DNA of 64,000 bases from Streptococcus ferus DSM 20646 (GTDB lineage: Bacteria; Bacillota; Bacilli; Lactobacillales; Streptococcaceae): positions 1 to 64,000 of the forward strand of contig NZ_AQVD01000007.1 of assembly GCF_000372425.1 (NCBI RefSeq), given 5' to 3'. Below, piece after piece: positions 55,484-64,000 of this stretch. Every line of letters starts with the position of its first letter. Within the stretch, counting starts at the first letter, position 1. Under the pieces are notes generated by a model. That model was not told the origin of the DNA and made no database searches. It worked only from the letters and a program-made list of their open reading frames with translations. The position numbers were made by a program, and so were the translations under genes.

Positions 55484-58276
55484 TTACGTCCGTTTCCTGA
55501 GATAAGCTTTTCGGATTTCTTCAATGCCTAAGATTGGCAGCGGACACAAAAGCAAGTAGAGCCAATGCTGCCAGCCAATCGCAGCGGTATTGAAAAGACC
55601 GTGGCAAATCGGCAGGTAAGCTAAGAGACAGAACAAGAAAATTTCAAAAAACATCCCAAAATTGATGGTTTTATTTGACAACAGACCGATTGTAAAAGCT
55701 GACGCACGCTGCGTACGTGTATTCATAACCATGCCCAGCTGACAGAAGATGATAGCTCCCAGAGTCATGGTCGTTGCCTGCCGATACAGCTGACCGCTGG
55801 CTGCTAAGTCTCCCCCTAGACCGCCTGCGAGAGCATAGGTAAAGAAGAAGGCTCCCATAGCAATCGTAGCTTCCATCAGACCATACCAGATAAAGGCCTT
55901 AACCAGCAATTTACGGTTAAGCAAAGCATCTGTCTTTTTCCTCGGAGGGCGCTGCATGATCCCTGCCTCTGGATCTTCCACACCCAAACCTAGGGCAGGC
56001 AGCATATCTGTCCCCAAATCAATGGCTAGAATCTGCATGACCGTTAAAGGCAGGGGGATAGCTCCTTTTGAGAATAGAAAGGCTGCTGAAGGCACCGCTT
56101 CTGAGGTATTGCTGTTAAAGATATAGGTTAAGAATTTTTGAATATTCGTGTAAACCGCACGGCCCTCTTCAACCGCCCGCACAATAGAAGCAAAATTATC
56201 GTCTGTCAGAATCATATCTGCGGATTCCTTAGCAACATCTGTCCCTGTAATCCCCATAGCGACACCGATATCAGCCTTTTTAAGGGCGGGGGCATCATTC
56301 ACACCATCACCAGTCACTGCGACAACATGTCCTAATTCCTGAAGGGCAGTCACCACACGGTATTTCTGCTCTGGGGCCACACGGGCAAAGACAACCTCAT
56401 CAGAAAGAATGTCTTTCAGCTCCTGATCGGACATCTCTTTGAGTTCCAGACCAGTTACCACGCGCGGATTAGCGCCACGGACAATACCAATCCGCTTGGC
56501 AATGCTGACAGCTGTCAGACCATAGTCGCCAGTCACCATGACAATACGGATACTCGCCTGATGGCAAAGGGCAACAGCTGCGGCCACCTCTTCTCTTGGC
56601 GGATCAGCCATAACCACAAGACCGAGAAAAGTCATGTCAGCTTCAATCTGTTCAGCGGTGTAAGCGGACAGCGCCTGAGGCAGGTGAGAGGCCTTATCCA
56701 AGTCACGATAAGCAACAGCCAAGACCCGTAAGCCCTGACGGGCATAGGCATCATTGGCCTCCATAATACGGCTTCTCTCCTGATCCGTCAGCTCTCTCAG
56801 CTGACCATTCTCATAAACACTGCTACAAAGATCAGATGTCTCTTTAGGAGCGCCTTTAGTAAGCGAGATAAAACGGGCGCCATTCACCGCTTGCTTCAGC
56901 CGGTGAATAGTCGTCATCCGTTTTCTGCTGGAATCAAAGGGCAGCTCCCGAATACGCGGAGCCCATGCCTTATTTTCCTCGAGATTGATACCCGCCTTCT
57001 CAGCCACAACGTTCAGACAGGCCTCTGTCGGATCCCCCAATACAGAATAACGGGGATTATCTGCTGTCGGTGCTAGGACTCGAGCATTGGAGCAAAGGGT
57101 GGCTGCTCTTAAGAGAAAATCGAGCCCCTCTTCTGTCTCAGGATTGACAGGGCGACCGTCTCTTTCAATAGCTCCCTTCGCTTCGTAACCTTGCCCGCTG
57201 ACCTCATATTCCTGTTTCAGCGTCCAAAGATGATTGACTGTCATCTCATTCTGCGTTAAGGTACCGGTCTTGTCAGAGCAGATGACTGAAGTTGCCCCCA
57301 GCGTTTCGACAGAAGAGAGCTTCTTAACCAAGGCATGCTCTTTGGCCATCCGCTGAACGGCCATTGCCAGAGAAAGAGTCACCGTCGGCAACAACCCTTC
57401 AGGGATAAAGGCCACAATCATTCCCAGAGCAAAAACAAAGGCCTGAGCAAGTGGCTGTTTGACGAAAAAGACAGCGGCTATAAAGAAGAAAATTCCCACA
57501 GAAACAGCAATTAGAGAAATCTGTTTGGTCAGCTTATCCAGCTCTCTCTGCAGAGGGCTTTTTTCCTCCTCCATAGACTGAGTCAGGTCAGCTATCTTCC
57601 CGAATTCCGTCTCCATACCAATCCTAGACACAACGACCGTCGCACTGCCATTTGAAACACTGGTTCCTGCAAAAACGGTATTTTTAAATTCCAGTCTGTC
57701 TGTCTTGTCGTCTAAGACAGGATTGCTATTCTTACGAACCGGATTAGATTCTCCAGTCAGGGCTGATTGATTGACCTGCAGATCTGTGGCAGAAACGATT
57801 CGGCCGTCTGCTGAGATGGCGTCTCCTTCTTCAATCAGCATGACATCACCGGGGACTAATTCTTCTGCTAAGATTTTATCCTCTCTGCCATCTCGAATGA
57901 CCCTTGCATAGGAGGGCAGCATCTTTTTCAGAGCTTCTGTCGCCTGACTGGCGCGATATTCTTGGAAAAAGGAGAAGAGACCATTGATAAGATTAACCAT
58001 CCAGATGGCAACTCCTAATTCAAGTGTTCCGCTAAAGAAAGCTACCGCACCGCCAATCCATAACAGAAGAGCCATCATACTGGTGAAATTCTTGATAAAG
58101 GTCATCATAACAGACTCACCTTTGACCTCTTTAAGACGGTTAAATCCGTATTCCTTGCGCCTTTTAGCCACTTGATCAGAGGTCAGCCCCGACGGGCTTG
58201 TGCCGGCTGCCTGATAGACATTATCAGCGACATAGGTCTCTAATTTCTGGATTGATTCTTTAAACTCACTGCTCAT
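55484..58276 (-). CDS. P-type cation-transporting ATPase (P2A/PacL-like)
   Basis: 930 residues. The actuator TGES is at 174-177, the phosphorylated Asp335 in SDKTGTLT, the KGAPK nucleotide-binding motif near 465, and the GDGVNDAPALKKADIGVAMG hinge near 645. Ten membrane segments and the cation-ATPase N-terminal and C-terminal domains are visible. PEGL (in IPEGLLPTVT) is at the place of the membrane ion site of Ca2+/Na+ type pumps. The ion is not certain; relatives near RCK genes suggest Na+/K+ or Ca2+. It forms an operon with the two RCK genes. Confidence 0.9.
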   Translation of the reverse strand: MSSEFKESIQKLETYVADNVYQAAGTSPSGLTSDQVAKRRKEYGFNRLKEVKGESVMMTFIKNFTSMMALLLWIGGAVAFFSGTLELGVAIWMVNLINGLFSFFQEYRASQATEALKKMLPSYARVIRDGREDKILAEELVPGDVMLIEEGDAISADGRIVSATDLQVNQSALTGESNPVRKNSNPVLDDKTDRLEFKNTVFAGTSVSNGSATVVVSRIGMETEFGKIADLTQSMEEEKSPLQRELDKLTKQISLIAVSVGIFFFIAAVFFVKQPLAQAFVFALGMIVAFIPEGLLPTVTLSLAMAVQRMAKEHALVKKLSSVETLGATSVICSDKTGTLTQNEMTVNHLWTLKQEYEVSGQGYEAKGAIERDGRPVNPETEEGLDFLLRAATLCSNARVLAPTADNPRYSVLGDPTEACLNVVAEKAGINLEENKAWAPRIRELPFDSSRKRMTTIHRLKQAVNGARFISLTKGAPKETSDLCSSVYENGQLRELTDQERSRIMEANDAYARQGLRVLAVAYRDLDKASHLPQALSAYTAEQIEADMTFLGLVVMADPPREEVAAAVALCHQASIRIVMVTGDYGLTAVSIAKRIGIVRGANPRVVTGLELKEMSDQELKDILSDEVVFARVAPEQKYRVVTALQELGHVVAVTGDGVNDAPALKKADIGVAMGITGTDVAKESADMILTDDNFASIVRAVEEGRAVYTNIQKFLTYIFNSNTSEAVPSAAFLFSKGAIPLPLTVMQILAIDLGTDMLPALGLGVEDPEAGIMQRPPRKKTDALLNRKLLVKAFIWYGLMEATIAMGAFFFTYALAGGLGGDLAASGQLYRQATTMTLGAIIFCQLGMVMNTRTQRASAFTIGLLSNKTINFGMFFEIFLFCLLAYLPICHGLFNTAAIGWQHWLYLLLCPLPILGIEEIRKAYLRKRT

Positions 58277-58422
58277 AGCATATCACCTTCTCTAAATCTT
58301 CTGATGAAACGCAGAAAAACTCCTTTCTTGCCTACATTATACGCCTTTTTAAACAAAGTGGCGCAAATAAAAGCTATTTTAATCAAAAAGCATCTGATTA
58401 GATTAACCAGACGCTTTTGCGA

Positions 58423-58697
58423 TCAACGATTATCGTAGGATAGACGAAGCAGATGAAGGCCTAATAAGCTCAATAGCACCATCAGCCCAAGTATCCAAAG
58501 AAAAGGACTCTCAGAAAGGACAACGCCCTTCTCAAAGTAAGTACTCAAGGATAAAAGATTGCTGGGCAACCACTTGCCCATCTGACTGCCCGTCAACACA
58601 CCCGATAAGATGATGAACACTTCAACGACCAAAGCCGGCAGAAAGCTAGGTAAGCAAAAGCGAACAGTAATATCGGAATCAGTAATTTATAAGACAT
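58423..58697 (-). pseudogene. Small membrane protein gene with a frameshift
   Basis: An ATG at 58695-58697 with SD AGGAGG starts MSYKLLIPILLFAFAYLAF and then runs into a stop. A one-base shift near 58645-58655 joins it to FLPALVVEVFIILSGVLTG and on to ...LLRLSYDNR, giving about 90 residues with two to three membrane segments. The start overlaps the end of the MerR gene by 11 bases, so translation is probably coupled. It is either a pseudogene, a sequencing error or a frameshifted product. Confidence 0.6.
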
Positions 58698-59427
58698 GTG
58701 TTTCCTCCTGATTAACAGCCATAATTTCAATACAATGGCTGCGTTTGTGACATTGAGGGCAGGTCAATTTTCGGGTTCTAGGGGTGTGACTGGCTAAGAA
58801 AAATGATTTAAAAGGCGGTCTAAAAATCCGGTGGCATTCCGGACAGATATAGGCTACCTGTCGGTAGAAATAGCGTACTAGAAAACTCACATAGACGCTT
58901 GATAACAGAAAACCAATGATGGCTGGAAAAATACTGCCCCACACAAAACTCAACCATAAACTGCCCCATAAAAGCACATTGCCAAACATGCCTAAGCTAA
59001 TCATCAAGACATATAAATGCCGTTGTTTTTGGTTTGTTCTCATTTTAATTGTCACATCTGTCAGAGAATCTTCAGACAGGTCTTCCCATAGGCTAAGGTC
59101 TTTAGACAGGTTGACAAGACTGTCAAGTTTTTGCCGTTTTTTGTCAACCTCCTCCCTCAAATCCTTAATCTGTTGGTCAAGAATAACAGTCAAGACCTTT
59201 GAGCGATTGTCTTCATCAAGAATCTTCCTGATCTGTTCAATAGAAAAATCAAGATCTCTTAAAAAGCAAATCAGCTGCAGGCGCTGCAAATCCTTCTCAT
59301 CATAGAGACGGCGGCCTCCTTGACTGAAAGCAGAGGGCCGAAGAATTCCTCTCTGATCATAATATTGAACGGTTCTGACAGAGACCTGACAAGCCTTGGC
59401 AAGTTCACCTGTTGTAAATGCTGACAT
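58687..59427 (-). CDS. Membrane-bound MerR-family regulator with zinc-ribbon tail
   Basis: 246 residues. The N-terminal MerR winged helix (FTTGELAKACQVSVRTVQYYDQRGIL) is followed by a coiled coil (about 75-110), two membrane segments (about 140-190) and a C-terminal zinc-ribbon-like region with CPECH and CPQCH pairs. A DNA-binding protein tied to the membrane is unusual. The small frameshifted membrane gene follows in the same operon. The target is unknown; a membrane stress or metal signal is plausible. Confidence 0.82.
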   Translation of the reverse strand: MSAFTTGELAKACQVSVRTVQYYDQRGILRPSAFSQGGRRLYDEKDLQRLQLICFLRDLDFSIEQIRKILDEDNRSKVLTVILDQQIKDLREEVDKKRQKLDSLVNLSKDLSLWEDLSEDSLTDVTIKMRTNQKQRHLYVLMISLGMFGNVLLWGSLWLSFVWGSIFPAIIGFLLSSVYVSFLVRYFYRQVAYICPECHRIFRPPFKSFFLASHTPRTRKLTCPQCHKRSHCIEIMAVNQEETHVL

Positions 59428-59566
59428 TTTTTCTCCTTTCTGACATCATCTTACGATACGACCCAAGGTCACAAGCAAGCCTTTTGGACAATTTTTTTCA
59501 AAAAAATCACTTTCTCCCATTTTAACAAAAAGATCAGGAGGTTTTTCCTTCTCACTGCTGACTGCA

Positions 59567-59599
59567 AAAAATCGTCCCTAGCTGACTAGGGACGATTTT
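59567..59599 (-). terminator. CDF transporter terminator
   Basis: AAAATCGTCCCTAG and CTAGGGACGATTTT form a perfect stem, followed on the minus strand by TTTTTT-like sequence; it overlaps the stop codon. Confidence 0.8.
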
Positions 59600-60446
59600 G
59601 ACAGTAACGTTGATGATCTTGAATATCCTGATCGATTTCGATAGTGACCGTTTGAATATGATAGGTCTTCATCAGCTCATGAACTATCCGGCGGGTTCTC
59701 TGTGCGTCTTGGAGATTCTTGAGACAAAGATGAACCATGGCTAATCTTTCCAGACCATCTAGGGTCCAGATATTGAGCTGGGTCACTTGGGTGACATTTT
59801 CCAGAGATAAAAGCGCCTCTTTCAGTTCAGCCAAATCCACATCGCCAGGCACTCGGTCTAGGAAAATAGCCAGATGATACCAACATTTAGGCAGGGCCTT
59901 GCTTAAGATATAAAGCGCAATAACCAAAGACAGCAGCGGATCTAAAAAATACCAAGACGTGAAATGCAAGACAATCGAAACGACAATCACAGCTAACCAG
60001 CCTAAGATATCTTCCAGAAAATGCAGGCTGAGAATTTTTTCATTTTGACTCTTTCCGTGACTGACGATACGAGCCGCCAAAACATTGACCGCAATAGCCG
60101 CAAGCCCCAAAAGAAGCATCCCATCGTAGTTAACCCTTTCTGGCGCAAACAGTTTGGGGACATTTTCAAATAAGACAAAAATGGAACCGCTGATAAGAAT
60201 CAGAGACGTCAATATGGCTCCTAAAAGGCTGAAACGCTTGTAACCTAAGCTATAGCGACTGTCTTCTTCTCGTGTGGAGACCTTCTCCAGAAAGGCTGAC
60301 ATCCCAATCGCACAGGCATCTCCCAAATCATGGACCGCATCAGCGAAAACCGCACTCGAATGAAAGAGGGCACCAAAAACAAACTCTAGCAGAGAGAAAA
60401 CAAAATTAAGCGTAAAAGCAACCCACATCTTGCGACTTGATGACAT
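59586..60446 (-). CDS. Cation diffusion facilitator metal exporter
   Basis: 286 residues from MSSSRKMWVAFTLNFVF with SD AGGAGG; the frame upstream is promoter. Six membrane segments. The metal-site pattern HDLGD in helix 2 and HFLED in helix 5 fits the HxxxD zinc-binding arrangement of CDF exporters. The cytosolic C-terminal domain is short. The TetR gene is divergent, as sczA is to czcD in S. pneumoniae, so Zn2+ export is likely but not proven. Confidence 0.85.
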   Translation of the reverse strand: MSSSRKMWVAFTLNFVFSLLEFVFGALFHSSAVFADAVHDLGDACAIGMSAFLEKVSTREEDSRYSLGYKRFSLLGAILTSLILISGSIFVLFENVPKLFAPERVNYDGMLLLGLAAIAVNVLAARIVSHGKSQNEKILSLHFLEDILGWLAVIVVSIVLHFTSWYFLDPLLSLVIALYILSKALPKCWYHLAIFLDRVPGDVDLAELKEALLSLENVTQVTQLNIWTLDGLERLAMVHLCLKNLQDAQRTRRIVHELMKTYHIQTVTIEIDQDIQDHQRYCQNRP

Positions 60447-60497
60447 ACAAACCTCCTGACTTATAGTATAATGAATATGAAAACAAACACCTTGTTC

Positions 60498-60509
60498 GAT
60501 AATATTATC
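60498..60509. promoter_or_regulatory. Palindrome between the CDF and TetR genes
   Basis: GATAATATTATC, a perfect 12-bp palindrome in the divergent promoter region. It is a candidate TetR-family operator. Confidence 0.4.
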
Positions 60510-60593
60510 TGACAATTTGAGAAAGGAAGCAAGCTACAATAAGGCCGCTTTGTTCCGAACGGGACAATCTGCCCAAATTGTACGGAAATTACT

Positions 60594-61115
60594 ATGGACA
60601 GACGTATTCAAAAATCAAAAACAGCTATTTATCAGGCCTTCATCAGCCTCCTCAACCAGAAGGCCTATGACAAGATGACCGTCCAAGAAATTATTGATTT
60701 GGCCAATGTCGGCCGATCAACCTTCTATGCCCACTTTGATACCAAAGAGGCCCTCTTGGAAGAGCTCTGTCAGGAGCTCTTCCAGCATACCTTTATTGAG
60801 AGGCAGGAAGACAAGGATCTTTTTGGGCTGACTGCCCACATCTTCTCTCATTTCCGTAAAAATCAGGACAGAATCGCCACCCTCCTTCTCTCAAAAAACA
60901 GCTACTTTCTCAGCCGCCTCAAAGAGCAGCTGAGCTATTACCTCTTTCCCTTGGTTAGAGAGCAGCTAAGCCCAAAGAAAGCAGACCTCCCCCTGCCCTT
61001 TTTAGAGCACTATGTGACATCCACTTTCATAGAAACCGCCAGCTGGTGGCTGCAGCAGCGCCAGCCGATTGATGAAAAAGAGATCACCCGCTACTATCTG
61101 ACTTTGATGGCTTAA
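60594..61115 (+). CDS. TetR-family transcriptional regulator
   Basis: 173 residues. The N-terminal helix-turn-helix (AIYQAFISLLNQKAYDKMTVQEIIDLANVGRSTFYAHFDTKEALLEEL) is clear. The C-terminal helical domain ends ASWWLQQRQPIDEKEITRYYLTLMA. It is divergent from the CDF exporter and is its likely regulator. No strong SD; ACGGAAATT precedes the ATG. Confidence 0.9.
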   Translation: MDRRIQKSKTAIYQAFISLLNQKAYDKMTVQEIIDLANVGRSTFYAHFDTKEALLEELCQELFQHTFIERQEDKDLFGLTAHIFSHFRKNQDRIATLLLSKNSYFLSRLKEQLSYYLFPLVREQLSPKKADLPLPFLEHYVTSTFIETASWWLQQRQPIDEKEITRYYLTLMA

Positions 61116-61160
61116 ACCAATCACCTTCTGTTTCCAGAAGGTGATTTTTAACCCAAAAAA

Positions 61161-61222
61161 GACTTAAAATAACTTAAAATAACTTAAAATAACTTTTAAA
61201 AACTTATGGCGTGTGTTATAAT
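61161..61222 (+). promoter_or_regulatory. Tandem AACTTAAAAT repeats before the deoR-like gene
   Basis: Four spaced 10-base units (61161-61170 GACTTAAAAT, 61171-61180 and 61181-61190 AACTTAAAAT, 61191-61200 AACTTTTAAA) and a fifth partial AACTT precede TATAAT (61217-61222). The 10-base helical period suggests multiple regulator binding on one DNA face. A candidate DeoR autoregulatory operator. Confidence 0.55.
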
Positions 61223-61240
61223 AGCAGCAAAAGGAGACCT

Positions 61241-61990
61241 ATGTACCAAGAACAGCGTTTAAACAAAATGTTAGAACTTTTGCAGGAACAAAAAGAGCTA
61301 TCTGCTAAGGAAATGGTAGACTACTTTCAAGTATCTAAAGATACCATTCGCAGAGACTTTGCCCTGCTAAGCCAGCGGCAGCTGGTGCAGCGGACACACG
61401 GCGGCATCCTGCCCTTAGCAACCAGCAGTCAGATTCCTGCTTTTAACGACCGCCTCCACGCCTTTACAGCAGAAAAAAAGAAGATTGCCAGCCTCGCCAG
61501 ACAGTTCTTACGGCCTCAGCAGCTCTGCTTCTTCGATGTCTCGACGATTGTACTGCAGTTGGCTCAGCTGACCGACCAGGAACTGACAGTCTATTCTCAC
61601 TCCTTGGACAATGCCATTATGATGAGCCAAAAACCCAAGCTGGATTTTCACCTGATGGGCGGAAAGTTTTATCCCCGCAATCGCTTCTACTATGACATCA
61701 GTCAGGCTCAGTCTCTCCAAAATCTCAACTTTGACATCGCCTTTATCGGGGCAGCCGGTCTAAACGACGGGCAGATTAGTTTTGAAGACGAAGCTGATAA
61801 AGAGCTAAAAAAAAGGGTGCTGAAACAAGCCAAAGTCAAAGTCCTTTTGGCAGAACAAGACAAATGCCTGAAGTCTTCCAAGTACATTTTAGGCAGTCTG
61901 GCAGATGTTGATTATTGGATTTGCGATCGCAAACCGGCCCCTGATTTTCTTAAGCATATCCCGAAAACACTCCAATTGATTTACGAATGA
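61241..61990 (+). CDS. DeoR-family transcriptional regulator
   Basis: 249 residues from MYQEQRLNKMLELLQEQKEL; SD AAAAGGAGA. The N-terminal DeoR helix-turn-helix (SAKEMVDYFQVSKDTIRRDF) is followed by the sugar-phosphate binding domain (GAAGLNDGQISFEDEADKELK). Ten bases before a HAD phosphatase gene, so the pair are likely a regulator and a sugar-phosphate phosphatase. Confidence 0.93.
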   Translation: MYQEQRLNKMLELLQEQKELSAKEMVDYFQVSKDTIRRDFALLSQRQLVQRTHGGILPLATSSQIPAFNDRLHAFTAEKKKIASLARQFLRPQQLCFFDVSTIVLQLAQLTDQELTVYSHSLDNAIMMSQKPKLDFHLMGGKFYPRNRFYYDISQAQSLQNLNFDIAFIGAAGLNDGQISFEDEADKELKKRVLKQAKVKVLLAEQDKCLKSSKYILGSLADVDYWICDRKPAPDFLKHIPKTLQLIYE

Positions 61991-62000
61991 AAGGCAGCTT

Positions 62001-62831
62001 ATGATGACAGACCCAGCAATCAAACTAGTCGTTAGTGACATTGACGGCACCATACTGGATCACAAGCACCAGATTGGTCCTGACCTAAAACCAGCCTTGA
62101 AAGCATTGGAAAAGCGAGAGATTCCGTTTGTTCTGGCGTCAGCGAGATCACCTCTTGGCATCTTTCCTATCGCTCAAGAGCTAGGTCTGACAGGCAAGCC
62201 CATGGCCTGCTACAACGGCGCCCTGATTATCCAAGGTCAGCCCGGGCAGTGGCAAACCTTGATAGAACACAGCTTAGACAAAAAAGAGGTCAGCCGCATT
62301 ATCGATGCGGTCAAAGAAAGGTTTCCGCAAGTTTCGATTAACCTCTATTCCAAGGCTGACTGGATTATCGAGCAGGCCGACAAGTGGAGCAAGATTGAAG
62401 CCGACATTACCAAGGAAACACCGCTGGTGCAGAATCTCTCCTTAACCCTGCTGGATGTCCTCATGCCCATTCATAAACTCCTGCTGGTTGAAGAGGCTCA
62501 GACTATTCAGGAGCTCTTTGATTATCTGACCAAACTCGATTTTAAGGATGCTGATTTCTATCTCTCCAAAGAGAATTATTTAGAGGTGACCTCCAAAAAA
62601 GTCTCCAAGGAAAATGCCTTACGAGAACTGGCAGACTTTTATCAGGTACCCTTAGAAAACACCATGGCCCTAGGCGATAATTTCAACGACCTGCCCATGA
62701 TCCGTCTGGCGGGAGTCGGGGTAGCTATGGCTAATGCTCCCCAAGCCGTCAAAGCTGAAGCTGATCTGATTACCCTCAGCCACAGTGACGAAGGAGTGGC
62801 CTATGCGCTCAGAAATCAGGTGCTGATGTAA
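62001..62831 (+). CDS. Cof-type HAD-IIB hydrolase
   Basis: 276 residues. The catalytic DxDGT (Asp13, Asp15 in SDIDGT) starts motif I. The cap domain is about 85-200, and motif IV is in GDNFNDLPMIRLAGVGVAMANA. These enzymes remove phosphate from sugar phosphates and cofactors; exact substrate not determined. Co-transcribed with the DeoR gene. The second ATG (62004) is a possible alternative start. Confidence 0.93.
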   Translation: MMTDPAIKLVVSDIDGTILDHKHQIGPDLKPALKALEKREIPFVLASARSPLGIFPIAQELGLTGKPMACYNGALIIQGQPGQWQTLIEHSLDKKEVSRIIDAVKERFPQVSINLYSKADWIIEQADKWSKIEADITKETPLVQNLSLTLLDVLMPIHKLLLVEEAQTIQELFDYLTKLDFKDADFYLSKENYLEVTSKKVSKENALRELADFYQVPLENTMALGDNFNDLPMIRLAGVGVAMANAPQAVKAEADLITLSHSDEGVAYALRNQVLM

Positions 62832-62860
62832 ACCTTTTTCTAAGAGATGTCTTTAAATGG

Positions 62861-62888
62861 TTGAAAACGGTTTCTCAAGTGTTATAAT
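62861..62888 (+). promoter_or_regulatory. Promoter and cre site of the aldehyde dehydrogenase gene
   Basis: TTGAAA (62861-62866) and TATAAT (62883-62888), spacer 16. TGAAAACGGTTTCT (62862-62875) fits the catabolite-response consensus with one mismatch and covers the -35 and spacer, so repression by CcpA on glucose is expected. Confidence 0.7.
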
Positions 62889-62915
62889 GAAAGAAAAAAC
62901 TCAAGGAGGAACACA

Positions 62916-64000
62916 ATGGCTTATCAGACAACCTACCCCTATACCAATGAGGTATTGCAATCCTATGACGCCATCAGCGATGCCGAGATTGAACAAGCTC
63001 TGGCAACTGCGCATGCCCTTTATAAAGACTGGCGCAAGAAAGATGCCCTTCAGGAACGCAAGGCCCAGCTCCACAAAATAGCGGATTTACTGCGCCGTGA
63101 CCGCGACAAATACGCCGAAGTCATGACCAAGGACATGGGAAAACTCTTCACAGAAGCTCAGGGAGAAATTGACCTCTGTGCAGCGATTGCTGACTACTAT
63201 GCTGACAAAGCAGAAGCCTTTCTAGCACCACAGCCTCTGGAAACCGACAGCGGTGACGCTTACTACCTCAAACAGGCAACCGGTGTTCTCTTGGCGGTCG
63301 AACCTTGGAATTTCCCCTTCTACCAAATTATGCGCGTCTTTGCACCAAACTTTATGATCGGCAATCCCATGGTGCTAAAGCACGCTTCCATCTGTCCGGG
63401 ATCTGGTCAGGCCTTTGATGACCTGGTCAATGAAGCAGGTGTTCCAGCAGGTGCCTTCAAGAATCTCTTTGCCAGCTATGGACAGGTTTCTGCCATCATC
63501 GCCGACCCTAGAATTGTCGGCGTCTGTCTGACAGGTTCTGAACGCGGCGGTGCCTCTATCGCTGCCGAGGCCGGCAAACACCTTAAAAAATCGTCCATGG
63601 AATTAGGCGGCAACGATGCCTTTATCATCTTAGATGATGCCAACTGGGATGAACTGAAGACCTTACTTCCTGATGTCCGCCTTTACAATGCCGGACAGGT
63701 CTGCACCTCTTCCAAACGCTTCATCGTTTTAGAAAAAGATTATGACAAGTTCTTAGATATCCTCATCGAAGGCTTTAAGACAGCTAAGTGGGGAGACCCT
63801 ATGGCGGCCGATACGACACTGGCTCCACTGTCCTCGGCAGCTGCCAAGGAGGAAGTCCTCCAACAAATCAAATTGGCGCTTGATCATGGTGCCCAAGCCA
63901 TCTATGGCAATGAAGCGATTGACCACCCAGGTAACTTTGTCATGCCAACCATCCTGACAGGCATCACCAAAGACAATCCCATCTACAATCAGGAAATCTT
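62916..64000 (+). CDS. NAD(P)-dependent aldehyde dehydrogenase, succinate-semialdehyde type (partial)
   Basis: About 361 residues, running off the right edge. Family members have about 455-460 residues. N-terminal TTYPYTNEVLQSYDAISDAE, the cofactor segment VEPWNFPFYQ (Asn132), catalytic Glu229 in MELGGNDAF and nucleophile Cys263 in NAGQVCTSSKRF. It oxidises an aldehyde such as succinate semialdehyde to the acid; the natural substrate in streptococci is unclear. Strong SD AAGGAGG. Confidence 0.9.
   Translation, partial: MAYQTTYPYTNEVLQSYDAISDAEIEQALATAHALYKDWRKKDALQERKAQLHKIADLLRRDRDKYAEVMTKDMGKLFTEAQGEIDLCAAIADYYADKAEAFLAPQPLETDSGDAYYLKQATGVLLAVEPWNFPFYQIMRVFAPNFMIGNPMVLKHASICPGSGQAFDDLVNEAGVPAGAFKNLFASYGQVSAIIADPRIVGVCLTGSERGGASIAAEAGKHLKKSSMELGGNDAFIILDDANWDELKTLLPDVRLYNAGQVCTSSKRFIVLEKDYDKFLDILIEGFKTAKWGDPMAADTTLAPLSSAAAKEEVLQQIKLALDHGAQAIYGNEAIDHPGNFVMPTILTGITKDNPIYNQEI

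Overview
The window is a chromosomal segment of a low-GC Gram-positive coccus, almost certainly a Streptococcus. The evidence is the ribosomal S10-spc-alpha cluster with zinc-free S14, the neighbourhood thrC / adhE / oatA-like / MORN / LMW-PTP / ruvB / comR-comS, the lacABCD-T-FEGX tagatose pathway, PezAT, and a P-type ATPase beside two RCK proteins. The ComS peptide ends in a Trp-Trp motif, and the RCK/P-type ATPase set resembles the one I know from S. mutans. Both favour the mutans/pyogenic/bovis branch. The species is not certain. Most of the first 47 kb is coded on the minus strand.

Layout. 1-274: 5' end of a 16S rRNA gene and its promoter, reading out of the window. 249-1556: a glutamate-cysteine ligase family protein. 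1778-16854: the ribosomal protein cluster rpsJ to rplQ, with secY, adk, infA and rpoA. It is interrupted by several 200-320 bp gaps filled with hairpins and repeats. 17080-27824: MATE exporter, thrC, a membrane protein, adhE, an OatA-like O-acetyltransferase with a MORN protein, a tyrosine phosphatase and ruvB. 27866-29166: a small unknown gene and the competence regulator pair comR-comS, in which comS is a 13-codon gene. 29272-31216: a MetE-like methyltransferase lying between two copies of the rpmF promoter region, then rpmF-rpmG on the plus strand.

31217-47389 looks like an accessory island downstream of rpmG. It holds a complete lactose PTS/tagatose-6-phosphate operon (lacR, lacABCD, lacT, lacFEGX) with a LacT-type antiterminator site. 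Next to it is a compact four-gene defence operon, pezA-pezT-gajA-gajB: an epsilon/zeta-type toxin-antitoxin fused transcriptionally to a Gabija-like OLD nuclease plus UvrD-like helicase. A TMEM175-like channel gene follows. 47390-64000 is ordinary core and flexible genome: PgpA, a CPBP protease, LtrA, a secreted esterase, an aldo-keto reductase with a LysR regulator, two RCK proteins with a P-type ATPase, a membrane-bound MerR regulator with a frameshifted small partner, a CDF metal exporter with a divergent TetR, a DeoR regulator with a HAD phosphatase, and a truncated succinate-semialdehyde-type dehydrogenase.

The points I rate highest are the pezAT-Gabija operon, the comS peptide gene with its palindromic ComR box, and a dispersed structured element in the S10/spc operon gaps. 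Its stems show compensatory changes, and its mismatches become G-U wobbles only on the mRNA-sense strand.
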